A DNA stretch of 64,000 nucleotides from Kurthia sibirica (lineage in GTDB: Bacteria; Bacillota; Bacilli; Bacillales_A; Planococcaceae), in the NCBI RefSeq assembly GCF_003143975.1, contig NZ_QFVR01000008.1, positions 1 to 64,000 of the forward strand. The letters run 5' to 3'. The translations under genes and the position numbers were made by a program. Below the pieces are notes generated by a model. It worked only from the letters and a program-made list of their open reading frames with translations, did not search any database and had not been told where the DNA came from. Of this stretch, positions 43,382 through 51,014 are shown one piece after another; positions within the stretch are counted from its first letter, which is position 1; each line of letters begins with the position of its first letter.

Positions 43382-43436
43382 ACATCTCCAAAGAATAATA
43401 GGTGTCTATACCGAATTCTTCGAAGATGCTTTTTTA
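43382..43436. terminator. Bidirectional terminator-like hairpin
   Basis: Long imperfect arms ACATCTCCAAAGAAT and ATTCTTCGAAGATGC, with a T-tract on both strands (TTTTTTAT to the right, ATTTTTTATG on the minus strand). It lies 125 bases after the diguanylate cyclase stop. Confidence 0.6.
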
Positions 43437-43559
43437 TCCAACTCATAAGGTTCAGTGAATCAGTTCATGTTCACCACTTGTCTTTTTAGTAATTTCCATA
43501 CATTACATCTTGTACTGATAACTTTTTTCAACATTATAAATTATCAAAAAATATCCCCT

Positions 43560-45149
43560 TTACCCATCCTCATTAAGGACATAATACTCTTTTAATTTCT
43601 TTTTATCCGCATACATTCGTTCATCACAAATTTGATAAAGTATTTCATAATTGGCACCCTCTTCTTCAATAAAGGATATCCCGATACTCGGGACAATTTC
43701 AATTGTGATAGTATCTTGTTTATACCATTCGTTTTTAAAAATCGTTCTTACCTCTTTTATTTGTTGTAAAAATTGTTCCTTTGAAACAATTTGCTCAAAA
43801 AACATGACAAATTCATCGCCACCTAATCGCGCGAGAATATGTGGTTTTGGTAAATTTTCATGCCAACAGTTGGCAGTGAAAATCAACACATTGTCACCTG
43901 TAAAGTGGCCATATGTATCGTTGATTTCTTTAAAAAAGTTTAAATCACATACTATTAATGCCCCCGTTTTTTGGTCGGATAACGCTAATCTACGCTTAAC
44001 TTCTTGTTCGAAATAGGCACGATTAAATATACCTGTCAACATATCATGATGCGCTAAATATTCATATTGTTTTGACTGTTGGCGTAAACTTTCTTCATAT
44101 TTCAAAGATTTTGTACTATTGTGTAATATCAACATTTTTCCTGCTTGTTTATGATTGCTACCCGTTATGAATGAAAATTGTACATGGTAATAATCATCCT
44201 TCAGTTTCATCGATTGCGTTGCAGTTTCATTTTGGGTAGTTTGATGTTTCAAAAATTGCGCCAATAAGGGCAGATGAGCTAATACTTGTGGTGCTGTTTC
44301 ACCGATTAATTTGCGATGGTGTATTTCTTCAAATAAGATAGCCGCTGAATTATTATAGCTTTTTAGCGTATCATCTAAATCAAAAAGAATGACGGCATCA
44401 TGTACTGATTCAAAAATCTGCTTCATTGTCACTGGAGACATTTTCAACAAATTAAATTGATAAATCCCCCAAAGATAAAATAGACTTGAAAAAACTAAGC
44501 CAAATGGTGAAACATCAATTGGTATTTTAATTAAATGAAGGGAATGGATTAATGGAAAGCTAAATACAAGTACCGAGCCAATGATCATCAAAACAATATG
44601 TTTTTTTCTCTCTTTATTCGATTTACAATACATATGAACTAATAAAGAAATACCAATAAAATAATAACTATAGGCATATACAATATGACCATAAAAGAGA
44701 GGGCCTCTATCCAATGCGATGAGCGGAAATCCTTGAGAAGAATCGACTGCTATACTTTTATAAAAAAGTTGGTGCAAACTGTTAGTGAAATGCGCACTTA
44801 ATGTGTGCACTGGTCCTAGTAATAATAAAGCGATATTTTTTTTCGTCAAAAACTGCTCATTATGTGTAAAGCGCAAAATCATAATTACCCACAAAAACGG
44901 CCCAAATGGAATGCCTAAATATTGGAAATGAATCCAAGTAAGCATTTGTTCTGACGTTGTACTTACAAGTTGAAATGCATAACCGAACGTATAAAAAGAA
45001 GCGACTACTACTCCTAAACCATAACTAATTGATATGGGGGTATCACGATTTTTCCAAGCAAAATAGAGTAACACCATAAAAACAAATGTAAAAATGATTA
45101 ATATTGCTGCGAGTACAAAATTATAAGTTAGAATATGGGGTTCCTCCAT
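43560..45149 (-). CDS. Membrane diguanylate cyclase (7TM-PAS-GGDEF)
   Basis: 529 residues: seven N-terminal membrane helices of the histidine-kinase 7TM sensor type (about 8-230), a PAS-like domain (about 235-345; FESVHDAVILFDLDDTLKSYN) and a GGDEF domain. GGDEF at 443-447 is intact (ARLGGDEFVMFF), with HHDMLTGIFNRAYFE at its start, so c-di-GMP synthesis is expected. The RxxD inhibitory site five residues before the motif is absent (KPHIL there), so product inhibition is probably lost. The signal sensed is unknown. No strong ribosome site is seen before the ATG. Monocistronic. Confidence 0.88.
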   Translation of the reverse strand: MEEPHILTYNFVLAAILIIFTFVFMVLLYFAWKNRDTPISISYGLGVVVASFYTFGYAFQLVSTTSEQMLTWIHFQYLGIPFGPFLWVIMILRFTHNEQFLTKKNIALLLLGPVHTLSAHFTNSLHQLFYKSIAVDSSQGFPLIALDRGPLFYGHIVYAYSYYFIGISLLVHMYCKSNKERKKHIVLMIIGSVLVFSFPLIHSLHLIKIPIDVSPFGLVFSSLFYLWGIYQFNLLKMSPVTMKQIFESVHDAVILFDLDDTLKSYNNSAAILFEEIHHRKLIGETAPQVLAHLPLLAQFLKHQTTQNETATQSMKLKDDYYHVQFSFITGSNHKQAGKMLILHNSTKSLKYEESLRQQSKQYEYLAHHDMLTGIFNRAYFEQEVKRRLALSDQKTGALIVCDLNFFKEINDTYGHFTGDNVLIFTANCWHENLPKPHILARLGGDEFVMFFEQIVSKEQFLQQIKEVRTIFKNEWYKQDTITIEIVPSIGISFIEEEGANYEILYQICDERMYADKKKLKEYYVLNEDG

Positions 45150-45304
45150 TATTACCCGTTGGTAAGTATGATTACTTTAAAATAGGGTAATAGTTCTACT
45201 ACCCTATTTGGATTTTAGGTAGAACTATTCAATTAGTATTTTATCATATCGCTTTTTATTTACAACAATATTTCCTTATTTTCAGTCTTTTATTTAGACA
45301 GTCA

Positions 45305-45359
45305 TAAAAAAACCTCGAATCGCTTCACTTTACTTAAAGTGTTGGCAATTTGAGGTTTT
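45305..45359 (-). terminator. Terminator of the bacilliredoxin gene
   Basis: Arms AAAACCTC/GAGGTTTT with inner CACTTTA/TAAAGTG helices, followed by TTTTTATGAC on the minus strand. Confidence 0.9.
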
Positions 45360-45377
45360 GTTCTTTATATTTTTTAT

Positions 45378-45815
45378 TTATACTTCTTCACAATACGCTT
45401 CAAAGTGAGCTTGTAAATTCGTAATAACCGACATCGGTTCATGTCCTTCAATTTCATGGCGTGGAACTTCTGCCACTGGTTGACCATCTTTCATTAAGAT
45501 GAATGACGGTGATGATGGAATATGATCTTCGCCGAAGAACATACGAGCCATCGCAGTTGCTTCTTTATCTTGACCCGCAAATACCGTCACGAAATGATCT
45601 GGACGTTTCGGATAATTGACAGAATGTACGGCAGCTGGACGAGCGATGCCGCCTGCACAACCACAAACTGAATTCACCATAAATAAAGTAGTCCCCTGAC
45701 GTTTAACCGCTTCGTCAACTTCCTCTGCTGTCTTTAATTCTTCATAGCCATTCCCCGACAATTCGCCGCGTGCTTGGCTTAACATATCTTGATAAAATAA
45801 ATCATAATCGTTCAT
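45378..45815 (-). CDS. brxB: Bacilliredoxin (BrxA/BrxB, YqiW-like)
   Basis: 145 residues, ATG after AAAGGGG. Thioredoxin-like fold of the UPF0403/YphP-YqiW family with the C51-G-C53 motif (NSVCGCAGG). Removes bacillithiol from S-bacillithiolated proteins during oxidative stress. Also typical are RPDHFVTVFAGQDKEAT and PSSPSFILMKDG. The location beside bkd genes matches B. subtilis YqiW (BrxB), and the paralogue YphP would lie elsewhere. Cytosolic, monocistronic. Confidence 0.93.
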   Translation of the reverse strand: MNDYDLFYQDMLSQARGELSGNGYEELKTAEEVDEAVKRQGTTLFMVNSVCGCAGGIARPAAVHSVNYPKRPDHFVTVFAGQDKEATAMARMFFGEDHIPSSPSFILMKDGQPVAEVPRHEIEGHEPMSVITNLQAHFEAYCEEV

Positions 45816-45921
45816 AGTTAGTTGCCCCTTTCAAATTCACTACTAATCATACCTCACAATGTACTGTTTTCAAAGCATCCGAACTTGATTTCCTTAATTA
45901 ATTTTTCAAAGGATAGGTCAA

Positions 45922-45947
45922 TCCTTTATTTTTCGTAAAATAAAGGA
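45922..45947. other. Perfect hairpin upstream of the effector-binding gene
   Basis: TCCTTTATTTT and AAAATAAAGGA pair around a TCGT loop, about 40 bases before the -35 box of the gene at 46063 and between two divergent genes. Possible operator or weak terminator. Confidence 0.4.
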
Positions 45948-45984
45948 AAATCACATTATATTTTATAAAATTGAATGGAAACGT

Positions 45985-46013
45985 TTTACGAAACGGTAAA
46001 TGATGTATATAAT
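45985..46013 (+). promoter_or_regulatory. Promoter of the effector-binding gene
   Basis: TTTACG (45985-45990), 17 bases, TATAAT (46008-46013). The -35 overlaps AAACGTTTT, a weak cre-like sequence. Confidence 0.65.
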
Positions 46014-46062
46014 GAGGACAAGCTAATGATTAGCTAATTGAATAAAGAAGGGGTGTCAACCT

Positions 46063-46473
46063 ATGCAAACACGTGTACAAGAAGTGAAAGATTTTGTAAT
46101 AGCAGGTCTAGCTATTCATGAAACAAGAACGGACGATATTTCAGAGCAGTGGGAAGAACTTGCAGAAGTTCTAGAGGATTACGACGTGAACCATGATGTG
46201 TTATATGGTGTTTGTGTGAATTTAACAGAGGATGGCATCAATTATTTAGCCGGCATTAAAGATAATTATATGCCTGAAGGCGTTGCGAATGAAACAGTCG
46301 AAATTGCTGCAGGAAAATATCTCATCGGTGAATTAGATTCAATTGATGATATTGAGGACGCATATCGCGAACTAAATGCCAATCAAAATTATGAGCATAG
46401 ACCAGGCATTAGCTTTGAAAAGTATAAAGGTAGGAACTTAGAAAATATCGAAGTATGGATTCCAATCAAATAA
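46063..46473 (+). CDS. GyrI-like effector-binding domain protein
   Basis: 136 residues after AAGGGG. A stand-alone AraC-effector-binding/GyrI-like domain: VQEVKDFVIAGLAIHETR, ISEQWEELAEVLEDYD, LYGVCVNLTEDG, and the closing LENIEVWIPIK. No DNA-binding domain. Such proteins bind small hydrophobic ligands, and some act as hydrolases or antitoxins of gyrase inhibitors. The ligand is unknown. Single gene with promoter and terminator. Confidence 0.8.
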   Translation: MQTRVQEVKDFVIAGLAIHETRTDDISEQWEELAEVLEDYDVNHDVLYGVCVNLTEDGINYLAGIKDNYMPEGVANETVEIAAGKYLIGELDSIDDIEDAYRELNANQNYEHRPGISFEKYKGRNLENIEVWIPIK

Positions 46474-46486
46474 AACTATACTACAC

Positions 46487-46518
46487 ACCCGCAGAAGCAA
46501 TTTTGCGGGTTTTTATTA
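46487..46518 (+). terminator. Terminator of the effector-binding gene
   Basis: ACCCGCA/TGCGGGT arms followed by TTTTATTATT. Confidence 0.85.
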
Positions 46519-46567
46519 TTAAAAGATTTTACTTCAACTAGTAGGGTGGCATGATTTGAATTTTTCA

Positions 46568-47004
46568 AATCACGCTACCTTTTCTATTTTCTCGTTTCGG
46601 GCAAATGCTTTTCGGCAGGGGTCACCGTCCTTTACTACACAAACAAGTCTCCCTAAATGCAAACCCACTTTCTTGATCCTTCCTATTCAATAAAATCTTC
46701 ACTCGAAAAATAGGCGTTTTCTTAGGTAGTGCTCTATAAAATGTAATAGCATCATTTATTTTTTCCCTCTTTGTGATGTTTACATCTTTCAATCTGATGA
46801 ATGCCCTATTAACATTCATAGCGCACAACTCATCTTTCATTCCTTTTTCTCAGCAATTCACGTATACATGACTCGGTGGCGTGGTGCTTTTTTGCGTTAC
46901 ATACCACAAGCTCGTATCTCCCGTAGAATTAGTTGAAGCAAGACGCGCGGAAAACGTCGAGCAGAGATGGCATTGTTTGAAAACCTCAACAAATAGTATA
47001 GAAC
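46568..47004 (-). repeat. ISL3-derived scar, copy B
   Basis: Aligns along its length with copy A (28909-30335 without the IS1182-like element). The minus strand reads NDAITFYRALPKKTPIF then RVKILLNRKDQESGF to a stop at 46622: the zinc-ribbon segment CPSC...HLKGFAH present in copy A is cleanly missing (about 80 bases). A 72-codon frame survives here but is only a transposase remnant. The outer end is GTTCTATACTATTTG on the minus strand. Confidence 0.65.
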
Positions 47005-47007
47005 CAT

Positions 47008-47044
47008 TAAAAAAAGTTCGCTTACACTAAAAGTAAGCGAACTT
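47008..47044 (-). terminator. Terminator downstream of the DIP1984-like gene
   Basis: A perfect 12-base stem AAGTTCGCTTAC/GTAAGCGAACTT followed by TTTTTTAATGG on the minus strand. It is 180 bases past the stop at 47225. The stretch between (47045-47224) holds no supported gene. Confidence 0.85.
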
Positions 47045-47224
47045 GACGAGACGCATCCAGCAGGTATTGCAATAATGCTTCAATTGTAGGTGTCCATTGC
47101 TCGATCATTGGTTGGTTATGAGTCATTGGTCACAAAGTAAACGGTAAGAGGTCATCGGTTGCAGGTTTCAGGGTAACTTTCAAACGTCTCGCCCTCGCCA
47201 AAGGAGTCTCACCTTTGACAAGTT

Positions 47225-47740
47225 TTAACCAAAGTATAGAGCATTATCGAAATCAATTTGGATTGTATAATTTTTAGCATTGATCGTATTCGACAATGTA
47301 TGTGCTTTTTTATCCAACTCTATTGCACGCATACGGTATTCCTCTGGATCAAAAAGAGCAATCCGAATAATCGCTTCTGACTCTGAAGTCATTCCATACA
47401 TATATTCTTCTACCTCTGCTGCTGAAAAGTCTTTACATACCTGCGCTTCTGCTCTTAACTGAATCGCATGTTCAATTGCTTCTACAATCGTTAATGTCAT
47501 TGCGTCAAATTGTACATGATGATCAATATTAGCACGATAAATCAATGCATCTAACTTTTCAAAATCTCGGCGCACTTGTATTAAATCTTGCTCAACATCT
47601 TGTAAGGTACGTTTCGGACTTGGAATCTCTTGCCCTTTTGCGATTGTCGCAAAAGCTACGCGATGTCGTTCACTATTTAATTCCTCTATTTTCTTACGAA
47701 TTATACTTTTTAGTTTTACTGCTTCGGCTAAATAAAGCAT
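47225..47740 (-). CDS. DIP1984-like (septicolysin family) helical protein
   Basis: 171 residues from the ATG at 47738-47740 after AAGGAGGAG. The longer frame lacks a ribosome site. N-terminal two thirds follow the DIP1984/septicolysin-related pattern: LYLAEAVKLKSIIRKKIEEL, AKGQEIPSP, FEKLDALIYRANIDH, MTLTIVEAIEHAIQLRAE. The family is helical and of unknown role. Despite the name there is no proof of haemolysis. The last 60 residues (AEVEEYMYGMTSESE...) differ from typical members. Cytosolic. Confidence 0.6.
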   Translation of the reverse strand: MLYLAEAVKLKSIIRKKIEELNSERHRVAFATIAKGQEIPSPKRTLQDVEQDLIQVRRDFEKLDALIYRANIDHHVQFDAMTLTIVEAIEHAIQLRAEAQVCKDFSAAEVEEYMYGMTSESEAIIRIALFDPEEYRMRAIELDKKAHTLSNTINAKNYTIQIDFDNALYFG

Positions 47741-47937
47741 GTCACTCCTCCTTAATCTGTTATTCTTTAAATCAATTATACATCGCCATTCACCCAGGAA
47801 CAAATAGAGGCAAAAATAGGCTTTTTATTGCTATAAATATGTCATATTTTATAACATTTTCTTTATCACTTTTATTTTGATAGAAAATATTACACCTCGA
47901 TGTGAAAAACTAATGTCAGCAACTTTTAGCAAATAAA

Positions 47938-48152
47938 AAAGAGCCTGAGACAAACCTATTTTCAACAGAGAAAATCCCATATGATTTTTCGAAATCATAT
48001 GGGATTATTCATTTCAATCAAATTTCGCTTCGAAAAACACTTTCCGCAGACATACATGGCTTCAAATTCCTCGTTACCACGTTCCTATGGGGTTTTCTGC
48101 GCGTTCAATTAATATTGGAGATATACTATTTTTGTTCTGTCCCAGGCTCTTT
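47938..48152. repeat. Element with 15-bp terminal inverted repeats and internal hairpin
   Basis: Ends AAAGAGCCTGAGACA (47938) and TGTCCCAGGCTCTTT (48138-48152) pair at 14 of 15 positions. Inside, 47973-48006 forms a perfect 15-base stem (AATCCCATATGATTT, TTCG loop). 48026-48110 contains ACTTTCCGCAGAC...GGCTTCAAATTCC, the core of the ISL3 scars in reverse. It has no coding capacity. It abuts the tusA-like stop, and TTTTTTATTT follows on the minus strand, so it can act as a terminator. Confidence 0.7.
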
Positions 48153-48155
48153 CTA

Positions 48156-48383
48156 CTATCTTTTTTGTATCGTAATCGTCCACGTTGCATCGCCAACTTG
48201 TTCATAATTCGTCACTTCATGTCCTGCTTCTGCAGCCCAACGTGGGATGGATTCAGTACCTTGTGTACAGTCAAACTGTACTTCTAATTCATCACCGCTT
48301 TGTAATAATGCCATCGCTTCTTTTGCTTCAATTAAGGGAAACGGACAGACAAGCCCTTCCACTGCTAATATTCTTTTTACCAT
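48156..48383 (-). CDS. TusA-family sulfur carrier protein
   Basis: 75 residues from the ATG at 48381-48383 (MVKRILAVEGLVCPFP) with GGAGG eight bases upstream. A GTG six bases earlier is too near the ribosome site. The TusA/SirA/YedF fold with sulfur-carrying Cys13 in LVCPFPLIEAKEAM. It accepts sulfane sulfur as a persulfide. Follows the thiosulfate permease by 16 bases, the standard YeeE-YeeD type pairing, so it likely receives sulfur from the imported thiosulfate. Confidence 0.9.
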   Translation of the reverse strand: MVKRILAVEGLVCPFPLIEAKEAMALLQSGDELEVQFDCTQGTESIPRWAAEAGHEVTNYEQVGDATWTITIQKR

Positions 48384-48399
48384 TGTCACTACCTCCTAT

Positions 48400-49467
48400 T
48401 TATTGTGTCAACTGAGCTGTTGCATGAGCCGCTCTTGCTTTTTTCTGTGGGCGTACAAAGACAAAATAAGTTGCTGTCCAAGTACCCAATATCATAAAGA
48501 CTAACGCTGTCCAACCAGACCAAGTCATCATCGCTGTCATAACTAAGCCATTTCCAATCGAACAACCTCCTGCTAATGATGCACCAAAGCCCATCAATAG
48601 ACCACCTGTCGCACTGTTTAAAGCTGTTTTAACATTTGGCATACGGAAGCGGAATTCTCCACTCATTTTCGCACCAAATAAAGCACCTAAAAATACGCCA
48701 AGGACAAGGAAAACACCCCAATTAATAAAATTCATATCACCAGTCACTAAAAATTGCAAAATATTTGCGGATGGTGATGTAATACCTAATCCGAAAATTC
48801 TTCCTGTCGCACTTGATAAGGGCCATGCTAGCGTGGCAATCATACCGATTAATATAGCGGTTACAAATGGATTCCAACGTTTTTCAAATAAAATATGCAT
48901 TAAACCCGTTTTTTTGGGTTTTAGGCTTGGGATTTTCACTTGCGGTTTTCTTAATTGGTTATAGACTAAAATAAGGACGATTATAACAAATGGAATGATG
49001 AGAACCCATGGACTCACATTAAAACTACTAGCCATCGAGTTGTCTTCAAATTGAACACCATAAAATTTCTCCGTTACCATTGCTAAAGGACCTGTACGCA
49101 TCATTGCCGCCATGAGCATATACATAACAAGTGCAATCCAACTACCAATCAATCCTTCTCCAGCGCGATACCATGTACCTGTCGCACATCCTCCAGAAAG
49201 GATAATGCCAATACCAAAGATAAATGCGCCAATTATGACTGCAATAATAGGGAATGAACCTGCACTGTATTCAAAGACCCCCAAAGCAATCATTATGTAG
49301 ACACCTACCGCCTGAATAGCAATAGCAATTAATAGTGCATAAAACATTCTATTGTCCTTTGTCAAATACATATCGCGAAAGCCGCCTGTTAAGCAAAAAC
49401 GTCCACGTTGCATAACAAAACCAAGTAAGCCTCCACAAATTATTCCCGTCATAATCATACCAACCAT
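48400..49467 (-). CDS. Thiosulfate permease (TsuA, YeeE/YedE family)
   Basis: 355 residues from the ATG at 49465-49467 (MVGMIMTGIICGG) after AAAAGGAGG. The longer frame begins within the promoter. About ten membrane helices with the conserved cysteines that pass thiosulfate through the pore: GRFCLTGGFRD, GGCATGTWYRAGEG and GGCSIGNG. Structure and transport were shown for TsuA of Spirochaeta. Co-transcribed with the TusA-like carrier. Could also be a general sulfur-compound channel. Confidence 0.9.
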   Translation of the reverse strand: MVGMIMTGIICGGLLGFVMQRGRFCLTGGFRDMYLTKDNRMFYALLIAIAIQAVGVYIMIALGVFEYSAGSFPIIAVIIGAFIFGIGIILSGGCATGTWYRAGEGLIGSWIALVMYMLMAAMMRTGPLAMVTEKFYGVQFEDNSMASSFNVSPWVLIIPFVIIVLILVYNQLRKPQVKIPSLKPKKTGLMHILFEKRWNPFVTAILIGMIATLAWPLSSATGRIFGLGITSPSANILQFLVTGDMNFINWGVFLVLGVFLGALFGAKMSGEFRFRMPNVKTALNSATGGLLMGFGASLAGGCSIGNGLVMTAMMTWSGWTALVFMILGTWTATYFVFVRPQKKARAAHATAQLTQ

Positions 49468-49504
49468 ATAGATCCTCCTTTTAATACCTAGTAATTCTAT
49501 ATGC

Positions 49505-49534
49505 ATTATATAATACTATATACAAATTTTTCAA
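49505..49534 (-). promoter_or_regulatory. Promoter of the thiosulfate permease operon
   Basis: TTGAAA (49529-49534), an 18-base spacer and TATAAT (49505-49510) on the minus strand. Immediately downstream is AATTACTAGGTATT (49482-49495), similar to the right half of the candidate cys operator. Confidence 0.75.
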
Positions 49535-49754
49535 GAGTAAATAAACTATATCTTGGTTATTTTCTGAATTTTAAGTATAAACAACTAATTCTAAGTCGTT
49601 TACTAGGTTATATCGTCATATTTAATATATCTATCTTATAAGAAATTCCTTCTAAAAAGTATTTGGATAGGTAAAATAGAAGCGATCCAAGCATGCTACT
49701 TGCCCTTTGTTAGCGTATGGATTATTATTGTTGTATTTTTTCATGCGTAAAATA

Positions 49755-49895
49755 CTACGTGCTCGCGTCTCCTGCGGAATCAGCCGAAACTAAAAATCCA
49801 TTCTTTACGTTTAAATGCAAAGAATCAGTAAAACGAGATTCGTGGAAAACATCGAGCTGTGTTATTATTAAAAAATCCAACACATCGTCTAGAAC
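49755..49895. repeat. ISL3-derived scar, short copy D
   Basis: 49761-49780 is identical to 30241-30260 in copy A (GCTCGCGTCTCCTGCGGAAT). It ends CAACACATCGTCTAGAAC like the others. An insertion of about 45 bases separates the two halves. 49535-49754 holds no supported feature. Confidence 0.5.
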
Positions 49896-49942
49896 AAAAA
49901 AATCAATGCCATCGAGTTATTTACTCGAGACATTGATTTTTT
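49896..49942 (-). terminator. Terminator of the mut operon
   Basis: AAAAAATCAATG/CATTGATTTTTT arms with an inner TCGAG/CTCGA helix, followed by TTTTTTTG on the minus strand, directly after the meaB stop. Confidence 0.92.
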
Positions 49943-49943
49943 G

Positions 49944-51014
49944 TTATTTAGTGTCAAAAAGTGTTTCGACACCTTGAGAAACAGTTACTTCACCAGATAG
50001 TATACTTTGCTCTAATTCATTTACTTGTTTTTTACGTTGTGGGTCGCCATAAAAAGAGTCGATTAAATGATCTGTAATCATTGAACGGAACCAATCGCTC
50101 GTCTGTTCTTTTCTACGATTTTCCCATACATGGTTTTCAAGACCTTGCGTACGGAATTGTTCAATCGTCGTCCATATTTTATCAAGGCCTTTGTTGTCAT
50201 ACGAAGAGGCCGCCATGGATTTGGATGTCCACTGGGGTGTTGATGGCTGAAGCAAATGTAAAAATTGTCGATACTCTGCTACTGTTTTTTTTGCATTGCG
50301 AATATTATCACCATCCGCTTTATGGACGACAATCATATCGGCAAGCTCCATAATGCCTTTTTTCATACCTTGTAGTTCATCGCCCGCCCCTGTCAAGACA
50401 AGGAGTAAGAAGAAGTCTACCATACCCCTTACGATGGTTTCGCTCTGCCCCACGCCAACGGTTTCCACTAAAATAATATCATAGCCGGCCGCTTCACAAA
50501 GTAACATTGTTTCACGTGTTTTTTTATGCACGCCTCCAAGTGTTCCAGCAGCTGGTGAAGGGCGTATGAAAGCCTGTGGTTCTCTCGACAATAATTCCAT
50601 ACGTGTTTTGTCACCTAAAATACTGCCACCTGTAATAGAGGAGCTTGGATCAATAGCAAGAACTGCTACTTTATGCCCTTCATCAATTAGTTTTTTACCA
50701 AAGGTTTCGATAAATGTACTCTTCCCTGCTCCCGGCACACCGGTAATGCCGATACGAATGGATTTACCGGTATAAGGTAACAACTCTTTTAAAAGTGCTT
50801 GACCTTCTTTTTTATCTGCAAGATTTGCACTTTCAAGCAAGGTAATTGCCTTCGCTAAAAAACGTTTAGAACCACTCTTCACTTCGTTGGACAACTCTTC
50901 AATATTAATAGGCTGCCTTTTTTTTGTGAACTTTCTACGTTTTGTAGGCTGCATGCCATCATGGATTGCTTTGACACCTGGTTGTACAAATAGCGCCGAT
51001 TTTTTCTCAGGCAT
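49944..51014 (-). CDS. meaB: Methylmalonyl-CoA mutase-associated GTPase MeaB
   Basis: 356 residues. A G3E-type P-loop GTPase that guards cofactor loading and protects the mutase. P-loop GVPGAGKST at 92-100, VAVLAIDPSS, ILVETVGVGQSE, and base-recognition VVHKADGDN. Its ATG overlaps the mutB stop by one base (TAATG), without a strong ribosome site, so translation is coupled. The long basic N-terminus (1-45) is somewhat unusual. Cytosolic complex with the mutase. Confidence 0.94.
   Translation of the reverse strand: MPEKKSALFVQPGVKAIHDGMQPTKRRKFTKKRQPINIEELSNEVKSGSKRFLAKAITLLESANLADKKEGQALLKELLPYTGKSIRIGITGVPGAGKSTFIETFGKKLIDEGHKVAVLAIDPSSSITGGSILGDKTRMELLSREPQAFIRPSPAAGTLGGVHKKTRETMLLCEAAGYDIILVETVGVGQSETIVRGMVDFFLLLVLTGAGDELQGMKKGIMELADMIVVHKADGDNIRNAKKTVAEYRQFLHLLQPSTPQWTSKSMAASSYDNKGLDKIWTTIEQFRTQGLENHVWENRRKEQTSDWFRSMITDHLIDSFYGDPQRKKQVNELEQSILSGEVTVSQGVETLFDTK

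Noticed and set aside
46622-46840. 72-codon frame with ribosome-like sequence in scar B
   Set aside because: It is the remnant of an ISL3 transposase fused to the 3' end by deletion, not an independent gene.
47022-47126. 34-codon frame (MTHNQPMIEQWTPT...) downstream of the DIP1984-like gene
   Set aside because: No ribosome site, and its stop lies inside the terminator stem.
47938-48152. CRISPR-like repeat region
   Set aside because: The repeats are inverted pairs within one element, with no regularly spaced direct repeats anywhere in the window.
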